A stretch of DNA of 64,000 nt from Scheffersomyces stipitis CBS 6054 (taxonomy: Eukaryota > Ascomycota > Pichiomycetes > Serinales > Debaryomycetaceae). Shown here piece by piece: positions 55,483 through 64,000 of the stretch. Position 1 is the stretch's first letter. Each line of letters begins with the position of its first letter. Where the stretch lies: contig NC_009042.1 of the NCBI RefSeq assembly GCF_000209165.1, positions 372,001 to 436,000 of the forward strand, given 5' to 3'. Both the position numbers and the translations under genes were made by a program. The notes below the pieces were generated by a model. The model was not told where the DNA came from. It searched no databases and saw nothing but the letters and a program-made list of their open reading frames with translations.

Positions 55483-57234
55483 TTATGGTAATACATCCAA
55501 GACCTCGTCCCAAAAGTGCACTTCCAACTCTGTCACCTTCCTGAAAATCTCAACAAGTTCGTCCATTCTCTCATTTGAAACGTCGTTCGATTCCATCAAC
55601 TCCTGAAGCGTAGCCTCTCCTTCTTTATGAGCGTTCAAATACCATTCGGAACTATAGTCTCCTAACCACGTGTCGTAGGTTTCAGAAAGTACCTTATCCA
55701 AGCTGGAGGTACTCTTGTCATAGCTCTCTCTGATGCTCTTACCATACAACCCAGCCTCAGCGTATCCATGCAAACAAGGAGCCAAAGCTACCTTGATACC
55801 CAAGAAATTCTCCCTATTTCCAATTTCCAAGAGATAGTTGCAGTAGTCCACGCATGCCTTTCCAGGTTGCAACTCGATATCGAAATCAATATCTCTTTCA
55901 TAATCAATGTCGTATTTCTTGGAAAGCTTTTCCTTGTGCTTCTCAATTTCAGTGATGACTTCTCCTATGATAAGTGCTTCGGCATGGGTTTGATGGTATG
56001 TTGGTGCGACTGAAGCCGCTAACCCGTGCATCTGTGCATAGTTGATCAAGTAGTAGTAATCTTGCTTCAAGAAGTAAAGGAAGCGCTGGAATGGCAACTT
56101 GTCCTGAGCCAATTGCTGGATAAATCTATGCTCAGTGTAGAGCTTCCAGCTTTCCTTGACACTAGGATGGGTCTTGAAGTACTCAAAGAAAGACTGGTTC
56201 CCTTTCTTAACGCTCATGTATGTGTCTGTGCTGTTTCCAATGATGACATTGCTTAGATTTTCTTCGGGTTCCACATTGTGGTTCAAGGGTCCATTTCCAT
56301 ATCCCAATTTCTTGCCTACACTCAACATTCCCTTGTGGATATAGTCTATGGATAAAGAGATACTTTCTTTCAAGTTCTTTCCCTTGGCTACATTTGCAGA
56401 TATGGCTGAAGCAAGAGTGCAACCGGTTCCATGTGAATCCTTGGTATTTATGTACTTGGACTCAAACACAGTCGCCTTATCAATTTCAGATTCATATAAC
56501 ACATCCAAAACAACAATACTGTCTTCAACATCAGCAAGATTGGTTCCAACAAATGGCTTGCCCGTTCGGGAATCCCAAGGAATATGTCCACCCTTTACTA
56601 AAACATTCTGTGACTTGAGGGTCTTCTGCAATTGCTTGACAAAGTCTATAAAGTCATCCAAAGAGTTGATAGTGAGCTTCTCGATAGCTGCACTTTCTCC
56701 ACAAGCAATCTCCCAAAGTGCTCTGGCTTCTACAAAATTAGGTGTGATCAAATAGGCTCCACTGATCAAGGTATTCACACAAAGCTTCATGCCTTCGCTA
56801 TCAAAAAGACTGGATCCAGAAGTACTGATCATCACTGGGTCGACTATTAGTTTCACATTGTGTTTCTTGATGTCTGGTAGAAAGTCCTGGATAACATGAA
56901 CAGCTTCTTCTGTGAGCATCCCAGTCTTGATGACCTTCAATGGCTGTGTACTGTCTTCATATCCGTAGAGGAAATCGTCAAAGTTGAGCTGCAAGATGTT
57001 TTTAACCAATTCTTTTGGAGTTTTTTCAAATGTTTTCACCAATTGTGTATTTTGGGCCGTCAAAGCAGCAATACAAGTCAACCCGTAAACCTTGTGGGCA
57101 CTGAATGTCTTCAAGTCGGCCTCAATGCCGGCTCCACCTGAGTTGTCGGATCCTGCTATAGTTAATACAGCTGGTAGGACTGGTTTGGACTTGACAGTGG
57201 GAGTTCTCAATTTCACCACAGAAAATGTTGTCAT
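55483..57234 (-). CDS. THI20: Bifunctional HMP/HMP-P kinase and thiaminase II (TenA) domain protein
   Basis: Makes and recycles the pyrimidine half of thiamine. The N-terminal ribokinase-like domain (about 15-300) is ThiD type, phosphorylating hydroxymethylpyrimidine and its phosphate: LTIAGSDNSGGAGIEADLKTF, KTGMLTEEAV, DPVMISTSGSSLF, LVKGGH and the catalytic SHGTGCTLASAI. The C-terminal TenA/thiaminase II domain (about 345-583) has YDINYERD-type and LAPCLHGYAEAGLY segments with the active-site Cys, then a final E-x-x-FW helix (ELEVHFWDEVL). A further TTG-start extension exists upstream; the ATG at 57234 gives 583 aa against 551 for S. cerevisiae Thi20. THI21 and THI22 are S. cerevisiae duplicates. 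No riboswitch was seen. Confidence 0.93.
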   Translation of the reverse strand: MTTFSVVKLRTPTVKSKPVLPAVLTIAGSDNSGGAGIEADLKTFSAHKVYGLTCIAALTAQNTQLVKTFEKTPKELVKNILQLNFDDFLYGYEDSTQPLKVIKTGMLTEEAVHVIQDFLPDIKKHNVKLIVDPVMISTSGSSLFDSEGMKLCVNTLISGAYLITPNFVEARALWEIACGESAAIEKLTINSLDDFIDFVKQLQKTLKSQNVLVKGGHIPWDSRTGKPFVGTNLADVEDSIVVLDVLYESEIDKATVFESKYINTKDSHGTGCTLASAISANVAKGKNLKESISLSIDYIHKGMLSVGKKLGYGNGPLNHNVEPEENLSNVIIGNSTDTYMSVKKGNQSFFEYFKTHPSVKESWKLYTEHRFIQQLAQDKLPFQRFLYFLKQDYYYLINYAQMHGLAASVAPTYHQTHAEALIIGEVITEIEKHKEKLSKKYDIDYERDIDFDIELQPGKACVDYCNYLLEIGNRENFLGIKVALAPCLHGYAEAGLYGKSIRESYDKSTSSLDKVLSETYDTWLGDYSSEWYLNAHKEGEATLQELMESNDVSNERMDELVEIFRKVTELEVHFWDEVLDVLP

Positions 57235-57639
57235 TTTCAACACGATGCCTGTATTGAATGGTAAGAACAATGGAAAAGAGACTATACTAGAACATTAGAA
57301 CTAAATTGGAGGAATCTTCTCCGAAGTTGTTCAGTAAATTATTCATTAGTGTAGGATGATATCCGGCCTTGCAATCGCATGCAGAATTAATGCGCTTAAA
57401 GGAACTCTGGAACCATTTTTCTCATTTTTTCTTCCACATTTTGCACCCATGAACAAATATAACACATACATTTTCATTCATTCTATTTAGATGTCTAGGT
57501 AAACAAATTACATAAACACTTTGACTTTAGACAAACAACACACACACAACTGTTATAAATTTTCATAATACTGAAGTACAATATAGTCAATAGAAAGAAA
57601 ACATTCTAACTTATGCCTAGTGATACAACCCATATAACT
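57235..57639. other. Intergenic region THI20 / AMD1
   Basis: 405 bp, AT-rich, holding the THI20 promoter and the AMD1 3' end. A TPP-riboswitch-like conserved core was looked for by eye and not seen. Confidence 0.5.
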
Positions 57640-59946
57640 CTAGGCCAGCTTCTTCATGTTCGTATAGTAGTTCACTAATTCTAGTTCGCTCTTCAACGTA
57701 TCTTCTCTGTAGCCCACTCTGATATCTGGAACATTGGTCTTTTCTATGTCGTGCCCTGCCATACCACCCAATTGGTACCTCTTACCTAACCAATGTTTCT
57801 TAATCAGAGCTTCCCAGCCTGACTGTCTGACTGAATTATAAGCCAATTCACACATATCCACACTAGACAATTTGTAGATCTGCGCAGCCACAGAATACTC
57901 TTCAATCAACGGCTCCTTGGTGTAGGAGAACTGAAGAGGGTCGTCAGTAGATAACGACACATTCAACCCCTTTCTGAAGAAGTTATGGAACGGATTCTTG
58001 TCGTATGTCAAGAACAATGCGTTGTTGGACAAGGGGGACATGGCCAACCCGATTTGGTCCAAGTAATACAAATACTGGATGAAGGGAATCTTTCTCAACA
58101 AGATTCCGTGCGAAATCGAATGGGAAGTTAAGAAGGCACTTATCAAATGCTCAGGATCACCAGCTTCCCCACAATGTGGCCTTAAAACAAACGTGTTGAA
58201 ATTCAACTTCTGTCTCAATTTGTTCAAAGGTGTCAAATTGGCATGGATGTAGTACAAGTAGTAAGAGTAGGGAGGGTTGGTAGTACTGTCCCAACTTGAG
58301 GCTGGGGGGAACCTCTTTGCTTGCAAAGGTCTTTCGTTCTTTGATTCATCGTCTACAGAATCAAAACCAATTACTCTCTGCAAGAAAACATGTAATTTAG
58401 GATGTGATTGCGGGTTAATAGTGACTTCGTACAAGGGATGGAAGAGGTTCTTCAAGATGTCGTTGAATGTTTTGACATTGCCGTTTTTCTTGTATAAGTC
58501 GTACAATCTAGGAACTTGGATCAACCAACGCACGTTGTGCGAAAACAATTTGTTATCCACAATCCAGCTGGCAAGCTTGTCCCACTCATCGATAGATCTT
58601 CCGTAGATAGAAATTCTTAACTCCACCATCTGGTACTTGGATCCTTCAAGATCGTCAAATACCTGCTTGGTGAGCTCAGCTAGATATCTTCCCTGGATGA
58701 AGTTATCGGTTTTTAAGAAAATTTCTCTCAATCTCGATTCTCCAATCGGGTTGTACTTCAAGTTGAACTTATCAAATCTATGGAATGAATCGGTATGAGC
58801 ATGCATATCCAACGTATCGATGGATAAGTCGTAAGCAGATAATCTCAAGGATTCAAATACTTGTGCCAAAGTCAACACCTTGCCGTCTCTGAAGATCACC
58901 TGTTCGTCAGGCAGGGTTTTCAACTTGTACTTTATGAAACGTAACAAATGCTTCTGGTTCATACAAGCAGAATGGTGGATATGTGTGTCTACTTTACGGA
59001 CATTGTAGAAGTCTCTATGTGGATTCCGTTTTGACTTTTTGCTTTCCTCGAAGTCGTTAAGTAATGAGTACATGTTCCATTTTGCTTCCAAGTATTGCAA
59101 CCTCTTGAACGCAAACGACTTGGTAGGGCCATCAGACGACATTTTGATTATGTTATTCAAGTCACTGTAGTAGTCGTTCAAGGTTGGGACCTGGGAAATT
59201 GTTTCACCTGTAGTTTTATCTACGACCTGGTATACATCTTCTTCGTTGAAAGTGAACTCATACTGATCCAGAGGTCCTGGAATTATACATTTTGCAAATT
59301 CGAACTCTTCTTCCGTCTCATTCTGAGCTCCGGGAAGCTGATTGAACTTGTTCTTGGACTTGTAGGTCGGTTTTGGAGGAGGTGGATAGATATTCCAGCC
59401 TTCTTTGTTCTTGGGGTTGTCCATCTCATCGTTCTGCAAGGAGTTGGCCAAATATTTGTGTCTGAGATCAAGACAAAGTTTAACGTTTTGGTACAATTCA
59501 ATCAACTCATCCGAAGGAAACTCCTCAGGAAGTGCATTTGAATGAAGATTCCTCTGGGCGAATTGGCTAGTTAAGCTGGAGGGGGCCCCATTGGAGTATG
59601 GAATTGTATTTTGAACAGTTTGGGGTAACTCAATAATAGATTGCCTTCTCTTGATGGAAGTCAGGGGACTACCTGGAACTTGGAAACCTTCGACTTTGGC
59701 ACCAGAATTGCCAGTATTAAAGTTATGGAGAGCTTCAAACGCTTTGACCTTCAAGTCGTGGTCCTTGATGAATCTATCTTCAGTAGTTGAAAAGTGGGTA
59801 GAAGTATAAGATTTCAGCAAGTCATCGTCACTGTCATTGTTGAAGTGGTGATGCTCAAATTCGTCGTCAGCATCGACTTCATCATGAGAGTAAAGATCGT
59901 GATCTTCAAGATGGTTGCCCTTGTGGAAATCCATGGAGAAAGGCAT
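57640..59946 (-). CDS. AMD1: AMP deaminase
   Basis: Deaminates AMP to IMP and so controls the adenylate pool and purine interconversion. The 768-aa product (S. cerevisiae 810) has a variable acidic N-terminus. Conserved sequence starts near residue 195 (EFEFAKCIIPGPLDQYEFTF). The metal-binding motif VDTHIHHSACMNQKHLLRFI lies at about 317-336. The AMP-deaminase block RLSAYDLSIDTLDMHA follows, then LRPHCGEAGDPEHL and the catalytic SLSTDDPLQF (about 661-670). The C-terminal PDIRVGYREDTLKSE matches the family. The first ATG is used; an Asp/His-rich N-terminal tract follows. Confidence 0.97.
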   Translation of the reverse strand: MPFSMDFHKGNHLEDHDLYSHDEVDADDEFEHHHFNNDSDDDLLKSYTSTHFSTTEDRFIKDHDLKVKAFEALHNFNTGNSGAKVEGFQVPGSPLTSIKRRQSIIELPQTVQNTIPYSNGAPSSLTSQFAQRNLHSNALPEEFPSDELIELYQNVKLCLDLRHKYLANSLQNDEMDNPKNKEGWNIYPPPPKPTYKSKNKFNQLPGAQNETEEEFEFAKCIIPGPLDQYEFTFNEEDVYQVVDKTTGETISQVPTLNDYYSDLNNIIKMSSDGPTKSFAFKRLQYLEAKWNMYSLLNDFEESKKSKRNPHRDFYNVRKVDTHIHHSACMNQKHLLRFIKYKLKTLPDEQVIFRDGKVLTLAQVFESLRLSAYDLSIDTLDMHAHTDSFHRFDKFNLKYNPIGESRLREIFLKTDNFIQGRYLAELTKQVFDDLEGSKYQMVELRISIYGRSIDEWDKLASWIVDNKLFSHNVRWLIQVPRLYDLYKKNGNVKTFNDILKNLFHPLYEVTINPQSHPKLHVFLQRVIGFDSVDDESKNERPLQAKRFPPASSWDSTTNPPYSYYLYYIHANLTPLNKLRQKLNFNTFVLRPHCGEAGDPEHLISAFLTSHSISHGILLRKIPFIQYLYYLDQIGLAMSPLSNNALFLTYDKNPFHNFFRKGLNVSLSTDDPLQFSYTKEPLIEEYSVAAQIYKLSSVDMCELAYNSVRQSGWEALIKKHWLGKRYQLGGMAGHDIEKTNVPDIRVGYREDTLKSELELVNYYTNMKKLA

Positions 59947-60630
59947 ACTGAAAGTGAAACAAGGAAATTCAAGATCCAGAAAAGAGGGATTTGAGATTTA
60001 TGAAAAGGAACACGAAAAAAAGTCGAGAAAAGAAAAAGTAACAATAATCAACGAGTGTATTACTTCCGGTTTCTCAAAGAGGACGTTGCGTTCCTAACTC
60101 TCAATCGGTGTCTTTTTCAATTGTCGCTATAAAAGAATAGTGCCCTATTGGCATTGCATCTCGAGGTGAGTCCGAAGCCATGCGTTCTAGTTTTTTGTAC
60201 AGTACAAAGCGCAATATGGAAATGGCACAAATGGGCGAGCCATACTGAAGAGATAATGATTTTGACAATATGACATTTGACAATAAGAAGAACGATATAG
60301 TAGAAATTGGGATTACTCTTTAATACAACTCGCTTAATTGCTCCATTTTGAAATTGTGTATTTTTATAATTAGATATGGACAAAAGTTTGTTGTACATGA
60401 AAATTGATATATCTTAACCGTTCAAGATAGGTTCTCCTAATTGTATTAGAAGATTACTCTGTGTTTTCCCTCTAGACAGTCTACTACTGCTACATTAGAC
60501 CGACAATTTTGCATGTCATTTTTCCATAAATATGTGAAATTATCAAAAGAAACTATAACGAGAAGAAATTTTAACGAGTGATTTTGGGTGCAAAATCCCT
60601 CAGGTATAAATTAAGGATTATCTAGAGAGA
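59947..60630. other. Intergenic region, AMD1 promoter and GPI-protein 3' flank
   Basis: 684 bp. The part next to AMD1 is purine-rich on the plus strand (AAAAGAAAAAG). The rest is AT-rich and shows no repeat, RNA gene or credible frame. Confidence 0.5.
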
Positions 60631-62361
60631 TTAAATGAGCATGAATGACACCATACCTGCTCCAAGAATGGCAGACCACACTTTGGAGCCTGACGATGCA
60701 ACAAGACCTTGAGCACCTGAAGATCCAGTAGCCGTAGATGTGGTTGTAACATTAGTCTTGACAGTGTCGTTGGAAGAAACAGCCTTGATTACATCAGCAT
60801 TGACAACACCGGTGGTCGAAGTCTGAAGAGTCGTAGCAACATCATTGATAAGAGAGTCAATTTGAGCTAAGAATGCAGAAGTGCTGGTAATGCCGGTACC
60901 AGTAGTGACAGGTTTAGCAGTTGTTTGAGCAGCTGTGGTGCCTGCAGCTGTGGTGCCAGCAGCCGTGGTTCCGGAACCAGTAGCAGGCAGAGCAGAAGAA
61001 ACAGGAGCAACAGCTACAGGAGAAGTAGTAGATGATCCACCAAACAAGCCTCCGAAAACAGCAGCCAAAACATCCTTGACGTCGTTGAACAATGCAGTCT
61101 TTAGGTTCGAGTCACTAAGAGCTTCTTCTAAGAGGTTACCCAATACACCGGAGTTGTATAATGAGTCTACAAGAGGCTTAAGAGTCTCAATGGTTTGGCC
61201 AACATCAAGATTCGTGATAGTGTCAGCAAGATTGTTGAATACACCTTCAAGCAAAAGGACAACGACATCTTGGAAACGGTCGTCAGTAAGAAGTTGGTGT
61301 ACGAGTTCAGTAACTAAACCAGATCTTTGAACTGATGCAAACACAGTGGTCAACAAGTCTTCAACATTGTCTCTTCTGGCCAATACTTCGTATACATTGT
61401 CACGAGGGTGGTTGACAAGAGTGTTGGCCTTTTCATAGAATTGTCTTCTGGCATTCTTAATGTATTCTCTCTTAGCAGAAGAACCACTGCCGCCGTAGAT
61501 AGATTCCAAGTAAGAAATGGTAGCATCATTAGTACCAGAGCTAACAGTAGCAGCTGTGTTCACACTAGCAGCTGCTGATGGGGCTCCGTTTGGATAGATG
61601 ACAGTTGCAAGGCTGGCTACAACGTCCAAACCAGATACTGTACCAACATTGGCTGTTGCTTGAGTAGCGGCAGTAGTAGCTTTAGTAACAGCAGCTTTGG
61701 TTGTAGCAGATGGTACAACTGCAGCAGCAGGAGCAGTAGTCTTAGACGACGATGAGGAACCAAACAACTTACCAATTGCGGCTTCAAGAATGTTCCACAC
61801 TTCACTCCAGGTGACAGTTCCAGTTGCGAGGAACTTTTTAGCAATGTCAACAATAGATGGAAGAGTGTCTGGGTCTTCAATGACACCTGAAATAATGCCG
61901 TATAACAAGCCAGATCTGTCCAAAGCAACGAGAACTGGTGTGATGTTGAGTTCAAGAACAAGTGGCAAGGCATCAACAACAACTTCTCCAACAATGTTTC
62001 TCGTAAAGTTGTTAGTAACTAAGAAAACAACGGCCTCTGGGAGAAGACCAGTGTCTTTCAAGCCTATCAAGATGTCGTCAAGGTACTTAACATTGTCATT
62101 TTCAGTTAACAAGTTGTTGGCCCAGCCCGAGATACTCTCGAAATCAATAGAGCTGACAATCTTCGAGAAGTTGATACTGTTCAATAAGTCGTCAACAACG
62201 TCACCTATGGCAGACCTCTCTTCAAGCTTGAGGGCTTGGACGACGGTAAGCTCTCTTTCGTAGTTGCCTACTTCCGGTTCAAATACTTGATCGATTTGTG
62301 GTTGGGCTGACACCAAAGTGGTGGCAGTGAAAAGCGCTGCTGCAACGGTAGATAATCTCAT
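60631..62361 (-). CDS. GPI-anchored surface protein with two related helical modules
   Basis: This 576-aa product has a signal peptide (MRLSTVAAALFTATTLVSA) and a C-terminal hydrophobic GPI signal after a Ser/Gly stretch (ASSGSKVWSAILGAGMVSF). Between them are two hydrophobic, Leu/Val/Asp-rich helical regions (about 45-200 and 320-440). They share short patterns such as a D-D-L-L-x-x-[IV] opening and a GLL or GVL segment, and each is followed by a Ser/Thr/Ala-rich linker. The first linker contains basic pairs at about 295 (AKREY) and 303 (ARRQF) that could be Kex2 sites. The second linker has TTAAG repeats. It is likely a cell-wall protein; I do not recognise a named orthologue. Many N-x-S/T sequons occur. 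Confidence 0.78.
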   Translation of the reverse strand: MRLSTVAAALFTATTLVSAQPQIDQVFEPEVGNYERELTVVQALKLEERSAIGDVVDDLLNSINFSKIVSSIDFESISGWANNLLTENDNVKYLDDILIGLKDTGLLPEAVVFLVTNNFTRNIVGEVVVDALPLVLELNITPVLVALDRSGLLYGIISGVIEDPDTLPSIVDIAKKFLATGTVTWSEVWNILEAAIGKLFGSSSSSKTTAPAAAVVPSATTKAAVTKATTAATQATANVGTVSGLDVVASLATVIYPNGAPSAAASVNTAATVSSGTNDATISYLESIYGGSGSSAKREYIKNARRQFYEKANTLVNHPRDNVYEVLARRDNVEDLLTTVFASVQRSGLVTELVHQLLTDDRFQDVVVLLLEGVFNNLADTITNLDVGQTIETLKPLVDSLYNSGVLGNLLEEALSDSNLKTALFNDVKDVLAAVFGGLFGGSSTTSPVAVAPVSSALPATGSGTTAAGTTAAGTTAAQTTAKPVTTGTGITSTSAFLAQIDSLINDVATTLQTSTTGVVNADVIKAVSSNDTVKTNVTTTSTATGSSGAQGLVASSGSKVWSAILGAGMVSFMLI

Positions 62362-63199
62362 ATTGGAATATAATAAATAAGAACACTACGTCTTCGTGGA
62401 TATTAATGTACAATTCGTAGGAATTAGGGAGTGGAAACGAAGGTATGAAGAAACTGGAACAGTATAAACCAAGAAATTGAAATGCAAGAAAAACATCTGA
62501 CAAGTCTTTCAGGCTATCAAGCCGGCAGCTCAAATGTATTTATATTTCAAGTATCGGGCAAAACTTCTCCAAAGAGAGTATCCTTGAGATTTCAGTCAAT
62601 AATGTGCCGCATAATTACTATGTTTTGTTCCTTAGAGTTAGTTAAGGATCTCAGCCTAATTTTTCGCAGTCTATTGTTTCTGTACAGTTTTTTTTCATTT
62701 CTTGTCCCAAACAGGGAATTTTGTGCAACTTCCCAAAACGGGAATATGGCTTGTCCCACTTCAAGAACAATATGTTCCGTTTGAGAAAGGAGACTCCAAA
62801 TAGACCACCAATGCTTTGTAAGTTTAGGCATCTATATGCCAACCTATTTAGGAAATTTTGGCTAAAAGTTTCAAAGTTCAACCTACCTATTGCTGAAGTT
62901 GTGGTATATAAGCCCTGCTCATGTGACTAACACACAATTTATCCACTATGGGCTGCAACTTAAGGCTTGTGTAAGCTTTGGTTCGTTGGTTTTCACATTC
63001 AGTACTTGTCATTGAATGTACATTACCTATTACAGAGAATTGATCGATATTTGTTGCTGCAAAGTGGGCGCCTAGGCAATTTCAACTCTATGCTTTTGCC
63101 GACTCTTCGGGCATAAACATACATACTGGGGTAAGAAGGTTCTACAATACAAGGAGTTTGAAGGATGGCTTTGATTTTTGTACACTTGCTTATGTACTT
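62362..63199. other. Intergenic region, GPI-protein promoter and RGP1 3' flank
   Basis: 838 bp. It includes two CCC-N5-GGG motifs (62706-62742, listed separately) and a plus-strand TATATAAG near 62902. Short frames on both strands are not protein-like. Confidence 0.5.
62706..62742. promoter_or_regulatory. Paired CCC-N5-GGG palindromic motifs
   Basis: CCCAAACAGGG (62706-62716) and CCCAAAACGGG (62732-62742) are near-identical inverted half-sites with the same 5-nt spacer, 26 bp apart, each followed by AAT. They lie about 350-380 bp before the GPI-protein ATG. Inverted triplets with a fixed spacer are typical of Zn2Cys6 regulator sites, though those usually use CGG; factor identity is unknown. 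Confidence 0.4.
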
Positions 63200-64000
63200 C
63201 TATGGTAGTACGTATAGGGGAAGTCTGAACCTTAACTCTGTGCCAAAGTTATTCGCCCTGAAGGCGTCGATTTTGGTGCGTACAGAATCCGTAGGCACTA
63301 TACTTGAAGTAGTAAGTAGGCTTGCCTCGACATCGGCTGATTCTTCTACAAGTTCAGTTGGGTTGTGGCCGGTGGTTCCGTTCGCCTCGGTCCCATTACC
63401 TTCTTCGTTAACCTCTTCCAGCAATTCTGAGAACTGGTTCAAATTAAACTTGAACACTATGAAGTATTTTAGATCCATGAAACTGGAGCTCTGGAATTGC
63501 TGGGATAAATGTCTGGGTATATTTATCGATCCATTGATCAAAGTTCGCCTCTGTTCTGAATCTGGCAATATGGAATTTGCAAGGGAGGGCATAAATGTAT
63601 TGTACTTGATGTTGCCTGAAACTCGGTAGGTATTCGTAAATGCTTCTGAGTTCTCTTTGCCCTGTGGAGCACTGGAGTGGTTTGTGTGGAAAATTTCATG
63701 AGCTTCCAAATGTGCAATGAACCCCACTACCTTTGTAGAGAGACTATGTTCTTCGGGGTTGATGTCCAAGATGAAGTTTATGTCTTCTCCTACATGATAA
63801 TATGGACGCGATAAACTAATTTGGCAAAGCTGATTATTGTTCACTCTGAGCTGGAACTGAGTCTTCAAATGGCTCGGAAGCTGTGGAACATATTTCCCAT
63901 CTACAGGTACATCATCCACCCAGGACTCTAACGAATGGATACTCTTCTTTCTCTCGTTCGTGGACATTTTTGGCATATTGTACAAATCCGATTTGATCAA
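63200..64000 (-). CDS. RGP1: Probable Rgp1 C-terminal part (Ypt6 exchange-factor subunit), cut by window edge
   Basis: Rgp1 and Ric1 form the guanine-nucleotide exchange factor for the Golgi Rab Ypt6. The 266 visible codons resemble the Rgp1/arrestin-like fold: QISLSRPYYHVGEDINFILD, TKVVGFIAHLEAHEIF, a central INIPRHLSQQFQSSSFMDLK with FIVFKFNL, and the end LRFRLPLYVLP. The frame is still open at the right edge (last codon TTG). In-frame ATGs exist at 63976 and 63967, but S. cerevisiae Rgp1 is about 660 aa, so more sequence to the right is expected. A Glu/Asn/Thr-rich insert lies near residues 195-235. The name is a pattern-based judgement; another arrestin-fold protein is possible. Confidence 0.6.
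   Translation of the reverse strand: MIKSDLYNMPKMSTNERKKSIHSLESWVDDVPVDGKYVPQLPSHLKTQFQLRVNNNQLCQISLSRPYYHVGEDINFILDINPEEHSLSTKVVGFIAHLEAHEIFHTNHSSAPQGKENSEAFTNTYRVSGNIKYNTFMPSLANSILPDSEQRRTLINGSINIPRHLSQQFQSSSFMDLKYFIVFKFNLNQFSELLEEVNEEGNGTEANGTTGHNPTELVEESADVEASLLTTSSIVPTDSVRTKIDAFRANNFGTELRFRLPLYVLP

Noticed and set aside
57235..57639. TPP riboswitch upstream of THI20
   Set aside because: Fungal thiamine genes sometimes carry one in a 5' intron, but I found neither the conserved aptamer core nor intron signals here.
61697..62263. 188-codon plus-strand frame within the GPI gene
   Set aside because: Antisense to the N-terminal module of a protein with a clear signal peptide and GPI signal; Ser/Thr content reflects the opposite strand.
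63165..63629. 154-codon plus-strand frame opposite RGP1
   Set aside because: Antisense to the conserved arrestin-like region and without protein-like motifs apart from a short hydrophobic start.

Overview
The window is nuclear DNA from a budding yeast of the CUG-Ser (CTG) clade. Gene density is high, no intron is evident in any recognised gene, and the proteins are plainly Saccharomycotina orthologues. CTG codons fall where serine or another polar residue is expected: codon 77 of the DNA polymerase eta gene and three codons of HSP78. Products given here from standard-code translation should therefore be read with Ser at CTG. Base composition and gene content would suit Scheffersomyces (Pichia) stipitis or a near relative; that genus-level guess is inference. 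The order DFG16-HSP78 matches, from memory, the neighbouring Candida albicans genes orf19.881 and orf19.882.

Layout. 0-5.5 kb: tail of a Lys-rich protein, tRNA-Glu(CTC), an unidentified 248-aa gene, UGA1 (GABA transaminase), then a 1.8 kb gap. 5.5-16.5 kb: LST4, a PNGase A-like membrane protein, a YCII-domain protein, another 1.8 kb gap, an AIM14/YNO1-type NADPH oxidase, tRNA-Cys(GCA) and a frameshifted relic gene. 17-25.4 kb: RAD30, NMD2, MRPL35 and an acidic protein of unknown function. 25.4-34.8 kb: a 2.1 kb gap, a YAP/KapC-type bZIP factor, an Asn-rich protein ending in a Gly/Tyr/Asn tail, COX6 and MGR1. 35-44.8 kb: a predicted mitochondrial membrane protein, a repeat-rich GPI wall protein, YNG2, SHE4 and SFB3/LST1. 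45.7-64 kb: DFG16, HSP78, PAN1, THI20, AMD1, a second GPI protein and the C-terminal part of a likely RGP1.

Functional grouping. Mitochondrial functions recur (UGA1, MRPL35, COX6, MGR1, HSP78 and the 35 kb membrane protein). Several members have visible control sites: CCAAT boxes before COX6, a CACGTG palindrome before MGR1, and a perfect four-unit heat-shock element before HSP78. LST4 and SFB3/LST1 share a link to amino-acid permease trafficking, PAN1 and SHE4 to actin and endocytosis, and THI20 and AMD1 to cofactor and purine metabolism. They are not operons.

I see no CRISPR array, intact transposon or obvious new system. The least explained features are a multiply frameshifted relic gene beside tRNA-Cys, a 250-bp inverted-repeat structure with a nested hairpin between LST4 and the PNGase gene, overlapping upstream ATGs at RAD30 and DFG16, and several repeat-bearing proteins of unknown function. 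Several first-in-frame starts are TTG or GTG. For HSP78, THI20, the 35 kb gene and the 36.5 kb GPI gene I moved the start to the first plausible ATG.
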